A stretch of DNA of 64,000 nucleotides. Source: Staphylococcus shinii. GTDB taxonomy: Bacteria; Bacillota; Bacilli; Staphylococcales; Staphylococcaceae. Below the pieces are notes generated by a model. It was given only the letters and a program-made list of their open reading frames with translations, did not search any database and was not told where the DNA came from. The position numbers and the translations under genes were made by a program. Positions 1 to 13,000 of the stretch are shown here, piece after piece. The DNA is taken from assembly GCF_017583065.1 (NCBI RefSeq), contig NZ_JAGEVL010000003.1:124001-188000 (forward strand), in the 5' to 3' direction. Positions within the stretch are counted from its first letter, which is position 1, and the number at the start of each line of letters is the position of its first letter.

Positions 1-285
1 ATAACCTAATTGATCCAATTTATAATAAAGTTCGTATGCTAATATTGTCCCTAAACTGTAACCTAATAGAATAAACTCTTCAGGTTTTTCATTAATAATT
101 TGCTTAACTAAGTCATCTACCATGTCATCAATACTATCTAGCGCCTCTTCGATTAACCTTTCACCACGTCCTGGTAATTCTAATGGCTTAAATTGAATAT
201 AACTTGGTAAATTGTTCTTCATTGGATAATATAACGCTTTATTTCCACCTGCAAATGGTATACAAAATAATGTTGTTTTAGCCAT
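1..285 (-). CDS. Type II thioesterase, N-terminal part (runs off the window)
   Basis: Encodes the first 95 residues of an alpha/beta-hydrolase of the type II thioesterase family, which removes wrongly loaded or stalled acyl groups from carrier domains of a nonribosomal peptide synthetase. Visible features are the early FAGG loop (residues 11–14), LPGRGER (residues 37–43) and the nucleophile elbow GYSLG with the expected catalytic serine at residue 77. The Asp and His of the triad would lie beyond the window edge. It starts with ATG at 285, preceded by AAGGGG at a 7-nt spacing, and lies 11 nt after the phosphopantetheinyl transferase, so the two are probably co-translated. The context (synthetase, activating transferase, editing thioesterase on one strand) fits a complete NRPS operon. 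Family assignment is from motifs; the role with this synthetase is inference. Confidence 0.9.
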   Translation of the reverse strand, partial: MAKTTLFCIPFAGGNKALYYPMKNNLPSYIQFKPLELPGRGERLIEEALDSIDDMVDDLVKQIINEKPEEFILLGYSLGTILAYELYYKLDQLGY

Positions 286-296
286 ATACTCGCCCC

Positions 297-929
297 TTAA
301 AGTATAAATTCTGTATTAAAATTCTTTGTTATATCTAATAACTCTGCTTCTAAATCTTGGTTAGCTACATCTAAAATCACTGACAATGCATAAATCCCAT
401 ACACAATATCATGAAAAAATGAACACGGCTGCATCATTTCATCTTCAGTTTCAATAAGTTGATAACGACCTTGAACTGGTGTAATAGAAAAAGAATCTAA
501 TGCTTTATACATGCCCATACCAAGTAATTTTAAATAGCACTCTTTCATCGTCCACACTTCAAAAAAACGATTAAATCGAGAGATAGTACTTTGTGTATCA
601 GTAATGTATCGATACTCTAATAATGAAAAGTATTTTTTGGCAATATCTAAATCTATATTTTCAATTTTTTCCACATCTACGCCCACATTCGCGTCACTCA
701 CAACACATATTGAACAACCATCTGTATGAGACACATTGATGTGTTTATCTTTAGGTAATTTTAATACTGGTTTACCATGTGTATTTTCACCAAATTGAAT
801 ATGCTCAAATTGTATTCCTGTATGCGCTCGTACACAATAATACTTAAACCATTTAGAGTATTGAGGGTGCCTCTTGAGGTTCTGATAATCAAAATCCTGC
901 GTATTTAATACATATATCGTTATTTTCAC
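297..929 (-). CDS. Sfp-type 4'-phosphopantetheinyl transferase
   Basis: Transfers the phosphopantetheine arm of coenzyme A onto the serine of carrier (T) domains, converting the neighbouring synthetase to its active form. Hallmarks are GVDVEK for Mg/CoA binding in the middle of the protein and the WTMKECYLK helix (family pattern WxxKEaxxK), plus an upstream VSHTD that matches the conserved His-containing strand. At about 210 residues it has normal size for the Sfp class. Two GTG starts exist, at 935 and 929; GGAAG sits about 7 nt before the one at 929, which I prefer. It lies 78 nt downstream of the synthetase, with a terminator-like hairpin between. The gene order synthetase then transferase resembles ausA–ausB of Staphylococcus aureus. 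Function is near certain; dedication to this NRPS is inferred. Confidence 0.93.
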   Translation of the reverse strand: MKITIYVLNTQDFDYQNLKRHPQYSKWFKYYCVRAHTGIQFEHIQFGENTHGKPVLKLPKDKHINVSHTDGCSICVVSDANVGVDVEKIENIDLDIAKKYFSLLEYRYITDTQSTISRFNRFFEVWTMKECYLKLLGMGMYKALDSFSITPVQGRYQLIETEDEMMQPCSFFHDIVYGIYALSVILDVANQDLEAELLDITKNFNTEFIL

Positions 930-965
930 GGTCACACTTCCACATCACTTAATCAATCAAAACAA

Positions 966-998
966 ATGAAGTAGCAAGTTGTTATTTTGCTACTTCAT
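966..998 (-). terminator. Hairpin terminator between NRPS and phosphopantetheinyl transferase genes
   Basis: A perfect 12-bp stem (ATGAAGTAGCAA with its complement) around a 9-nt loop follows the NRPS stop codon by 8 nt. On the minus strand it is followed by a T-rich run (TTTGTTTTG). It should end or attenuate the 17-kb NRPS message, leaving the transferase and thioesterase to read-through or to a local promoter. Confidence 0.7.
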
Positions 999-1006
999 AG
1001 TTGTAA

Positions 1007-4000
1007 TTAGAAATTATTTTTTGGATGGCTAATCATTTTAGATAATGTTGCATCTTCAGTAGGTTGCCACTTGAAGTTTAACTTTTCGAGTATGAAATTA
1101 GTTTTAAAATCTAATACTTCAAAATGAGATTTGTTGAAAATATTGTTATCTAGTACGCCTGTATGCAATAGGAAATCATTGATTTGATCGCTCATAACAT
1201 CTTCTTTAATACAATGCATTAAGTAATCGACAAATTCATTCCACTGTACATCTTTAATATGATAATTGTTTTGATTATACACATGCATCAATTGTTTAAG
1301 TGAAAGGTGATGGTTATTATATATATGATGAATCTCGTTATTTAGTTGATTATTTTTAATCAATTGGCTACACGCTTTAGCTGCCTGATCCACAGGAGTG
1401 AATTCTAAATCATCATTTTCTAAATCTGGGAATATTTCTAGGTTTCTAAATGATTTTATAATACTATAGAAAGCATTGTTTTCTTCATTTTTCTGGAATA
1501 CTCCTGTACGAGAATCACATTGTAAATTACCCAATCTATAAATATTTGTTTCTACACCTTGCTCTCTACTAGCAATCAATACTTTTTCAGCTTCTATCTT
1601 AGTATCTAAGTAAACATTATTCATTACCTGACCTAAATCTAAGTCATGTTCTGAAAATGTTAACTGTGCTTTGTCGTCTACCTTACCTGAAGCAATAGAA
1701 ATTGTAGACATGTGGTGAATCTCTTTAGATTGATTGTATTTAGCAAATTGAATTAGTTGTTCAATACCGCCAACGTTTGCGCCGTATGAAGCATCTGTCG
1801 TCGCAAAGTGACTAACATTCGCCGCAGCGTTAACAATCATATCGATATTTTGAGATAAAGACTCGTAAGTTTCTGAAGCCATGCCTAGTTTTTCTAACTC
1901 GATATTACCTTCAATGATATGGATTCTTTCTGCATACTCAGGATCAATTTGAGATTCAAAGTAATAAATCCAGTTACGATATAATTTCGTTTCTCCTGTA
2001 ACTTCTTTATTACTTCTTACCATGACATAAATATTAAAGTCCGTATCTTCTAATAAATTGTTCAACATGTATATACCAAAGAATCCAGTAGCTCCTGTGA
2101 GCAATACATTTTTACCTTGTTTAACCGCTCCAGAACTAATAACTTCATAATTCTCTACACTTTCTTCTTTATATTCATTAATTTCTTGAATAAATTCACT
2201 ACTGAATTGATGTGCTTGTGCAGTATCTATATTTTTAAGTGTTTCTAACTTAGTTAGAATATTTGTTTGATCTTTTGCAGCTATAGACTCACTGATACGG
2301 TCAATCGTTTGTAGTTCGAAAATGTCTTTAATTGAAATGTTATATGATTTTGATAATAACGATGTCAGTTTAATCGCTATGATAGAATCTCCACCAATTT
2401 CAAAGAAGTTGTCATAAACACTTATGCTATCTGTATTTAATACTTCTTCCATTGCTTTAACAACATCCGCTTCGATTTCATTTCTAGGTTCAACAAACTC
2501 CTGTCTTTCAACTTCAATTTCAGGTAATGCACGTTTATTTAATTTACCATTAGATGTAACTGGCAATTGTTCTATTTGTGTCATATAAGCTGGCACCATG
2601 TAGTCTGGTACTTTACGTGCAAGTTCAGTCTTAATATCTGTAAATGAAATTGGTTGATCAGCAACCAGATACGCACAAATCGCTAGTTCTTCTCCAGCCA
2701 TTGGTTTAGCAATGACACCTGCATCAGAAATGTTTTCAATACGTAGTAAGTGGCTAGAAATTTCACCAAGTTCAATACGATAACCACGAATCTTAACTTG
2801 TTCGTCTATACGACCTAAATATTCTATTTCTCCATCTGTTGTCCATTTTGCTAAGTCACCTGTGCGGTAAACTTTTCCTTCACCAAACGGATTATCAATA
2901 AATTGTTGTTGTGTTAATTCTGGACGATTGAGATAACCATTTGTTACAGCAACGCCTGCAATACAAAGCTCTCCTGGAACGCCGATACCTGTATGCTGAT
3001 TATTACTATTTAGAACATACATTTGTACATTAGCAATTGGTCGACCGATTGTTATAATATCGTACTCCTGAATTGGCGGTAATGGATTATAAGTTACCTC
3101 AATTGAAGCTTCTGTCGGACCATATAAATCAATAAGCAATGTATCATTTGGCTGACCGATGATTGAGTTAAAGCGATTTGCTTGTTCAGATTTTAGTGCT
3201 TCACCAGTTGCAAGGACTATATTAAGTGATGCTATTTCAGCTACTTCATTTGTCGATTTAATATAATCAACAAACACACCTAACATCGAAGGTACAAAAT
3301 GAATCATAGTGATTGAATGTTGTTGGATTAGCGATGTAATCTTACTTGGGTTTCCTTCTTCTCCAGATGGTAGTAACACGGCTTGCGCACCTACCATAGC
3401 GAATCCGAAAATTTCCCACACTGATACATCAAATGTATATGGTGTTTTAAACATGATGATATCTTCTTCATTAAAGTCATACTCATCAATCATCCAATTC
3501 AGACGGTTCAGCACACCTTCGTACGGAACAACCACCCCTTTAGGTTTACCAGTCGTACCTGACGTATATATTACATACATTAAATCAGAAACATCTGTAA
3601 TGTGGTTTAAATTATCCGTTGATAGATTAGCAAGCGCATCTTTCTTAGTTATGTCAATTACCTTTCTATCAAACTCAATATTTGTATCTAATGCGCGATC
3701 TGTAATTATCAATGTTGGCTGACTATCATTCAAAATATAGTTGATACGGTCACTAGGTTGACTAGGATCCATTGGTACATAAGCACCACCAGCTTTTAAT
3801 ATTCCGTATATACTTACCATCATTTCTATACTACGATTCGTCATTAAACCTACAAGTGAATTAGCTTCTACTCCTTCTGCACGTAATTTATGGGCTAGTT
3901 GGTTCACACGTATATTAAGTTCTTTGTATGTTAAACTTTCACCTTCATATGTGATAGCTGTTTGATCTGGCGTTTTCGCAACTTGCTTTTCAAAACGCTC

Positions 4001-7000
4001 AACAAAAGTTTGCTTATTAGGTAATTCTGCATACGTATCGTTAAACGTACCGAGAATTTGTGCTCTCTCTTCTTCTGTTGTCATATCAATCTCACTGATA
4101 TTTTGGGCTGGATGTTGTACCACTTCGCTTAATATTTTCAGATAGTGATTCAACATACGTTCAACCGTTTGTGGTTCAAATAATTCTGCAGCGTATTCTA
4201 GTGATACTTTGTATGCTTCGTCATCCTCAATCATCATATTTAAATCAAACTTAGCTTTTGTATTTGTTGCTTGTTTTTCTTTAATATCCCAATCTTCAAT
4301 TTGAAGATCTTGGGTTTCGTTATTTTGTAACGTGAAGAGCACGTCAAAGAGTGGGTTGCGTGTTAAGTCACGTCTTTCTACAACCTCGTCCACTAATTCT
4401 TCTAGTGGATACTCTTGGTTATCATATGCTTTTAGTGCAGTATCTCTCACTTCATCTAAGAATTGCTCAAATGCTTTGTTATTTTCCGGATAAGCACGCA
4501 TTGGCAACGTATTAACAAACATACCTAACAAGTTATCTGTATCTTGATGAGTACGCCCTGAGATTGGACTACCTATAACCACATCTTCTTGTCTACTATA
4601 TTTATGCAATAAAATCATAAATGAAGACAGTAGAATCATATAGTCTGTACTATTAGTTCTTTGAGCCAATTCATGTAATGCGTCCCTTGTCTCTTTAGGC
4701 ATTTCAGCTGATACTGTTTTACCTGTAAAGCTTTGTTGTTTAGGTCTTGAATGATCATAAGGTAAATCTAATACTGGTGCTTCATCTTCGAATTGAGATA
4801 ACCAGAACGCACGTTGATTACTTAAATCACGGTTGTGCATCCATTCACTATAATCTTTGTACTGTACTTTCAAGTTATCTAAAGTTCTTTCGTGATATAG
4901 CGCGATAAATTCTTTAATGATTAGGTTAATAGAGAAACCATCTGAAATAATATGGTGAATATCAAAGAGTAAGATATGACGTTGATCAGCCAATTTAACG
5001 ATTTTCACTCTTAACAGTGGTGATTGATTTAAATTGAATGGTCTTACAAAGTCATTTAACAACGTTTCATAATCATCTATATCTGTTTCTTCATAATCTA
5101 CAGTTATATTTGCCTGTTCATCTATAATTTGTACAGGCTCACCGTCTATCGTTTCAAAATGCGTTCTTAATGCTTCGTGACGTTCCACTAAGCTTTGGAA
5201 TACATCTTCAACACGCGCTACATCAACGACACCATTAATTTCTAGCATACTTGGCATATTGTAAGCCGTTTGACCTTGCACCATTTCATTCAACACATAT
5301 AAACGTTTTTGTGGAGAAGATGCAAGATAGTATGACTTCGATTCAGCTATAGGAATATTTTGTCCATCTAAGCTACTTTCCTGGTCATTTAATACTTTTC
5401 CAAGTTGTGCGACTGTAGGACTTTCAAATATTACTTTTAATGGTAAACGTATACCAGTTTCACCTTCGATTTTATTAATCACATTAATGGCTTTTAGTGA
5501 GTGCCCTCCTACTTCAAAGAAATTATCATATATACTTACTCGTTCAATATTTAATACTTCACCAAAAATATTTGTGAGCATTTCTTCTATATCATTTGTA
5601 GGAGCAACATAATTTTCACTTTCAACCTGGATTTCAGGCAATTGTTTTTTGTCTAATTTACCATTTGATGTTACTGGTAAAATATCGATTTGAGTCATGT
5701 ATGTTGGTACCATATAATCTGGTAAGTTTTGATTAAGTTGTGATTTAATTTCATCGAAGTCAATGCTTTCATCTGAAACTAAATAAGCACAAATCGCCAA
5801 TTCTTCGCCAGCCATTGGTTTAGCAACAACTGCTACGTCTGAAATTAGATTAATCTGACGTAATAAACTTTCAATTTCACCTAACTCAATACGATAACCA
5901 CGAATCTTAACTTGCTCATCAATACGGCCAAGATATTCAACATTACCTGTCGTACTCCATTTTGCCAAGTCACCCGTACGATATAATTTACCTTCTCCAA
6001 ATGGATTATCAATAAATTTCTCGTCCGTCAAATCAGGTCGATTTAAGTAACCTTTCGTAACACCTACGCCACCGATACATAATTCTCCTGGAACGCCGAT
6101 ACCCATCAAACTTTCATCTTCATTCATAATATAAGCTTGAATGTTTGCGATTGGGCGACCAATTGGAATCTTGTCATACGTTTCGCCTGGTGTACATGGA
6201 TAATAAATCACTTCGATTGACGCTTCGGTTGGGCCATATAAATCAATCAATAATGCATTGTTTGGTTCACCAATTAAAGCATTAAATTGATTTACTTGTT
6301 CTGCTTTTAACGCTTCACCACTAGCAAGTACATAGTTAACTGTAGCAATATCTGCTACTCTATTAGTTGATTTAATAAAGTCGATAAACACACCTAACAT
6401 AGATGGCACAAAGTGAACCATTGTGATGTTGTGATGATCAATAAGTGCTGTTATTTTTTCAGGGTTACTTTCTTCACCTGAAGGTAAGAGTATTGCTTGG
6501 GCACCAACCATAGTTGGTCCGAATATCTCCCAAACAGAAACATCAAACGTAAATGGTGTTTTAAATAAAATCGTATCTTCATTGTTGATGTAATATTTAT
6601 CAATCATCCAATGCAGACGGTTCATTACACCTTTGTATGGCACCATAACGCCTTTTGGCTTACCTGTTGTACCAGATGTGTAAATAACGTACATCAAGTC
6701 TGTGACATCTGTAACCTTGGTTAAATTATCTGTTGATTGTGTCTCTACTACCGAATCATCTGTTAAGTTCAATACAGCTTTATTAAAGTCGATTGTTCCA
6801 TCTAACGTTTGGTCAGTTAACAGTACGTTTGGTTGACTATCTCCTAAAATGTAGTTGATACGATCGCTTGGATAGTTTGGATCAATAGGAACATAGGCAC
6901 CACCTGCTTTGAGAATACCGTAGATACCAATCATCATTTCTAATCGACGATTTGTCATCAAGCCGACGAGCGTATTAGGTTTAACACCTTCAATGCGTAA

Positions 7001-10000
7001 ATAGTTCGCAAGTTGGTTCGCCTTAGCATTTAACATTGCGTAAGTTAGACTTTCACCTTCGTAAGTAATAGCTATTTCGTTAGGACTCTTAGCTACTTGT
7101 GCTTCAAAGATTTCCACAAAAGTTTTGTTGTTGTTGAACGGAACTTCCGTATTATTAAAGTCATTAAATATTGTAGCTTCTTCTTGTTTGGTAATCATTT
7201 GAAGATTACTGATTTTTTGTTCAGGTTGTTGCACACTATGCTTCAATATTTCTAAGTAATGATCTAGCATACGCGCGACTGTATCTTGATTAAACAGTTC
7301 TTCTGCAAACTCCAATGAAATTTTATATCCATCGTCATCAAAAATCGTCATGCTTAAATCAAATTTGGCATTAGTCGTTGATGGTTCTTTCTGTTCGATA
7401 GACCAATCTTCTATTTGAAGACTTTCTGTTTCATTGTTTTGTAATGTGAATAGCACATCAAATAATGGATTACGCGTTAAATCACGTGTTTCAACTATTT
7501 CATCTACAAGAGCTTCTAACGGATACTCTTGGTTATCATACGCTTTCAATGCAGTATCTTTTACTTCAGAGAGTAATTGGTTAAACGTTTTACTTCTCTC
7601 TGGGTACGCACGCATAGCTAACGTATTTACAAACATACCTAGCATATTTTCTGTATCCTTGTGCGTTCTTCCTGAAATAGGACTGCCGACAACAATATCT
7701 TCCTGTCGACTATACTTATGCAATAGTACATTAAATGAAGCCAATAGAATCATAAAGTCCGTACTACCTGTCGTCTGCGATAACGCTTGTATCTCTTGAC
7801 GTAATTCTTCCGGTACTTCCACGCTTACAGATTTCCCAGTGTAACTTTGTTGAATAGAGCGCGCATGATCATAAGGTAAATCTAGAACCGGTGCGTCTTC
7901 TTCAAATTGTGATAACCAGAAGGCACGTTGATCACTTAAATCACGTGTGTGCATCCATTCACTATAATCTTTATATTGCGCAGTCAAAGTTTCTAACGCT
8001 TGTCCATGATATAAAGCAGTAAATTCTTTAATGATTAGATTAATTGAAAAACCATCAGAGATAATATGATGCATGTCGAATAGCAATACGTAACGTTGCT
8101 CGGCACATTTAACCACTTTTACTCGAAGTAATGGCGCATGTGCTAAATTGAAAGGTCTTATAAAGCTGTCTAAGAGCTGTTCATAGTCTTCAGTTGATAC
8201 TTCTTCGTAATCAACCGTAATGTTTGCCTGCTCATCTATGATTTGAACTGGTTCGCTATCTACTGTATCAAAATGTGTTCTCAATGCTTCATGACGATTC
8301 ACTAAGCTTTGGAATACATTTTGTACGCGTTCCACATCTACTTCACCACGAACTTCTAACATACTTGGCATATTATAAGCTGTTTGACCGTCCATCATTT
8401 CATTTAAAACATAAAGACGTTTTTGTGGTGAAGATGCCAAATAGTGTGCTTTTGGTTCTGCTAATGGAATAGTTTGGCTACTTAATTCACCAGCATGATT
8501 ACCAATTGCTTTAGCCAATTGAGATACTGTTGGATTTTCGAAAATAGCTTTCAATGGTATACGTACAGACATCTTGCTTTCAATTTCATTAATTACGCTA
8601 ATCGCTCTCAATGAATGTCCACCTATTTCAAAGAAATTATCCAAAGCACTAACATTATCAAGATTTAATATGTCACCGTATACTTCTGCAATCGTCGCTT
8701 CTGTTGCATCTCTTGGTTCCACGTAGGTTTTATTCTCAAGCTTAATTTTTGGCAATCCTTTTTTATCTAATTTACCATTCGCTGTCACTGGTAAACTGTC
8801 AATTTGCATCATCAACGTAGGAATCATATAGTCAGGCAATTGTTTACCAAGCGTAGTTTTAATGGAATCAAAATCTACTACATCTTCTGAAACTACATAT
8901 GCAGCAATCATTAAATCTGCATTATTTTCATCTGATTGCGTAACTACTGCTACTTCTGAAATGTTATCAATTTGGGCTATTGAACTTTCGATTTCGCCAA
9001 GTTCAATACGGTAGCCACGGATTTTAACTTGCTCATCAATACGTCCGATATAATCAAGAAGGCCATCTTTCGTCCATTTCACTAAATCTCCAGTACGATA
9101 CATTTTCCCTTCACCGAACGGGTTATCTACAAATTTTTCAGCGGTCAACTCTGGTCTATTTAAGTAACCATCTGTTACAGCCATGCCACCTATGCAAAGT
9201 TCTCCTGGTACGCCAATGCCTAATAAATTATTATCTTCATTCATAATATATGCATGAGAATTGGCTATAGGTCTACCAATAGGTACTTCTGTGTATGATT
9301 GGCCTGCAAAGACAGGATAGTAAGTTACCTCAACTGTCGTTTCCGTAGGTCCATATAAATTGTAAAGCAATGTATGATTTCTTGAGCCAACTAAGTCATT
9401 AAATTGGTTAACATGATCTGCTTTTAATGCCTCACCACTCGTAAATACATGATTTAATGATGCAATTTCAGTTGCTTTATGACTTGTTTTGATGAAATCG
9501 ATAAAGACGCTTAACATTGATGGGACAAAATGAGTCATCGTGATATCATGTTGATCAATTACAGAAGCAATCTTCTCTGGGTTACTTTCCTCCCCTGAGC
9601 GTAGCATGATAATTTCGCCACCCATGACTGCCCAACCAAAGACTTCCCAAATAGATACGTCAAAAGTAAATGGTGTTTTAAATAATATTTTATCTTCTGT
9701 ACCTAAACCGAAATAATCAACCATCCAGTTCAAGCGATTCATAACACTATTGTAAGGTACCATAACACCCTTAGGTTTACCTGTCGTGCCTGATGTATAG
9801 ATAATATACATTAAGTTTGTTTCATCTGTTACAAGAGGTAGATTCTCTGTTGGTAAATTATTAAGGAATGTATTATTCGTTAATTTAATAATTTCATTTT
9901 CAAATTTAATGCCATAGTCTATTTTTTCATCTGTTAGCAATACACGCGGATTACTATCTTTCAAGATGAAGTTCGTACGTTCGTGTGGATGGTTTGGATC

Positions 10001-13000
10001 TAATGGTACATAGGCACCGCCAGCTTTTAAGATACCATATATACCAATCATCATTTCTAAACGACGTTGAGACATAATACCGACTAAATCATTTGGTTTC
10101 ACGCCTTCGTTGCGCAATTGATATGCTACTTGGTTCGCACGTTCATTTAATGTTTGATAAGTTAAGTGTTCACCTTCAAATGTGATTGCCGTTTTATTTG
10201 GTGTTTGTTCGACTTGTTTTTCAAAACGTTCTACAAACGTCACAGAATTATTTAATTCTAATTCTGTATCATTAAATTGATTTAAAATTATTTCTTTTTC
10301 AGCATCAGTGATAATTTCAATATCACTAATATTCTGTTCAGGACGACGCACAACACTAGAGATTATTTCTACAAAATGTGCTAGCATACGCTCTACTGTA
10401 TCTTCACTGAATAACTCTTGTGCATATTCTAGTGAGACTTTATAATCTTCGTTTTCGTGAATTGTCATACTCAAATCAAATTTTGCATTTGTATTTGAAG
10501 TTTCTTTTTTCTGTATTAACCAATCTTCTATTTGTAAGCTTTGCTTTTCGTTATTTTGTAACGTGAACAACACATCAAATAAAGGATTACGTGTTAAATC
10601 ACGTTTTTCTACAACTTCATCTAATAACGCTTCTAAAGGATATTCTTGATTGTCATAAGCTTTTAAAGCTAGCTCTTTAACTTCATCTAATAATTGGCTA
10701 AATGTTTTATTTCTTTCTGGATACGAACGCATTGCTAAAGTGTTAACGAACATGCCTAGCATATCCTCAGTATCTCTGTGTGTACGGCCCGAAATTGGAC
10801 TACCTACAACAACGTCCTCTTGTCTACTATATTTATGCAATAGCACCATGAACGATGACAATAGAATCATATAATCTGTACTGCCTGTTGTTTGAGACAA
10901 TTGATGGATAGCCTTTTGAACGTCCTCAGGCATTTCCACGCTCACTGTTTTTCCAGTAAAGCTTTGTTGATTTGGTCTAGCGTAATCATAAGGTAAATCT
11001 AAGACTGGCGCTTCATCTTCAAATTGAGATAACCAAAATTCACGTTGGTCGTTTAAGTCACGTGCTTGCATCCACTCACTATAATCTTTGTATTGTACGC
11101 TTAATGGCTCTAACGTTTGTTCATGATATAAAGCAGAGAATTCTTTCATGATGATGTTGATTGAGAAACCATCAGAAATAATATGATGCATATCATAAAG
11201 TAGTACATAGCGTTGTTCAGCTGTTTTGGCTATTTTAACTCTTAATAACGGAGCTTGACCTAAATCAAACGGTTGGACAAATTCATTTAGTAAAGCAAAT
11301 TCGTCTTCTTCATTAATTTCTTGGTAATCTACAACGATAGTTGCTGAGTCATTAATTACTTGAACCGGCTCGCCTTTTATCGTTTCAAAATGTGTTCTCA
11401 ACGCTTCGTGACGATCTACTAATTTTTGGAATACATCTTCTACACGTGATACATCAACATTTCCTTGAATTTCTAACATGCTCGGCATATTATACGCTGT
11501 TTGACCATCTACCATTTCATTTAAAACATATAGACGTTTTTGTGGTGAAGATGCTAAGTAATACGGTTTACTTTCAGCTTGAGGGATACTTTGACTATTG
11601 CCATTATCAGTATATGTGTCAACCACTTTTGCAAGTTGTGCAATAGTAGGACTTTCAAACACTAATTTCAATGGTAATCGTTTACCTACTTCACTCTCAA
11701 TCTTATTAATAATACCGATTGCTTTTAGCGAATGACCACCAATTTCAAAGAAGTTATCATTTGTGCTTACCTTCTCAATATTTAAAACAGACTCAAAAAT
11801 AGAAGCTAACATAGATTCTGTTTCAGTTTCAGGTGCTACATAAACCTTACCTTCAACTTTAATTTCGGGTAACGCACGTTTGTTTAACTTACCACTTGAA
11901 GATACTGGCAGTTCATCTATTTGAGTCATATAAGATGGAACCATATAGTCTGGTAATTTATGGTTTAATTCCATTTTCACTTCGTCAAAATCAATGTCTT
12001 GATCCGACACGATATAAACACAAATGGCTAATTCTCCATCAATCATAGGTTTCGTGATAACTGCTACATCTAAAATATCTTTATTTTGGCGTAAGACGCT
12101 TTCAATTTCACCTAATTCAATACGGTAACCACGGATTTTAACTTGTTCATCGATACGGCCAGAATAAGAAATATTGCCGTCAGCATTCCATCGAGCTAAA
12201 TCTCCTGTACGATACAGTTTGCCTTCGCCAAATGGATTGTCGACAAATTTTTCTTGTGTCAATTCAGGGCGGTTTAAATAACCTTCTGTAACATTGACTC
12301 CGCCTATTACAAGTTCTCCAGACACACCGATACCCATGACGTGGTTATCTTCATCTAAAATATAAGCTTGTGTATTAGCAATTGGTTTACCGATTGGAAT
12401 ATTCGTATAGTGAACATCACTATATGTTTCAAAACTTGTCACATCGATTGTTGCTTCAGTAGGACCATACAAGTTAATCAATTGCGTATTATTTTTTCCA
12501 CCTATATATTCATTAAACTCGTTTACTAATTCTGGTTTAAGTGCCTCACCACTTGCTAAAACGTATCTTAAGCTAGAAACTAAGTGTGCTTGTTTTGTAC
12601 CTTTAATGTAATTAATAAATACATTAAACATAGATGGCACAAAGTGGACCATTGTCGCTTCGGATGTTTGTATTAGAGAAGTAATTTGTTCAGGATTACC
12701 TTCTTCTCCTGATGGTAATAGCACAGCTTGTGCACCAACCATTGCAAAACCGAAAATTTCCCAAACTGATACATCAAAAGTAAATGGCGTCTTGAAACAA
12801 ATAATATCATCACTGGCGATGTCATACTTATCATAAACCCAATTCAGTCTATTCATTACACTTTCTCCAGCAACTAAGACACCTTTCGGACGGCCAGTCG
12901 TTCCTGATGTATAGATAACATACATTAAATTAGAGACATCTGTGACATGCTCTAGATTGTTTGTCGGTAATGTTTTAAGTTCTTGGTTCTTAGTAATATC

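Noticed and set aside
3309-3722. Plus-strand reading frame of 137 codons inside the NRPS gene, and similar ones at 7434, 11392, 13764 and 16698
   Set aside because: They lie opposite strongly conserved adenylation and condensation domains, recur at equivalent places in repeated modules, and lack ribosome binding sites. They are shadows of the real gene.
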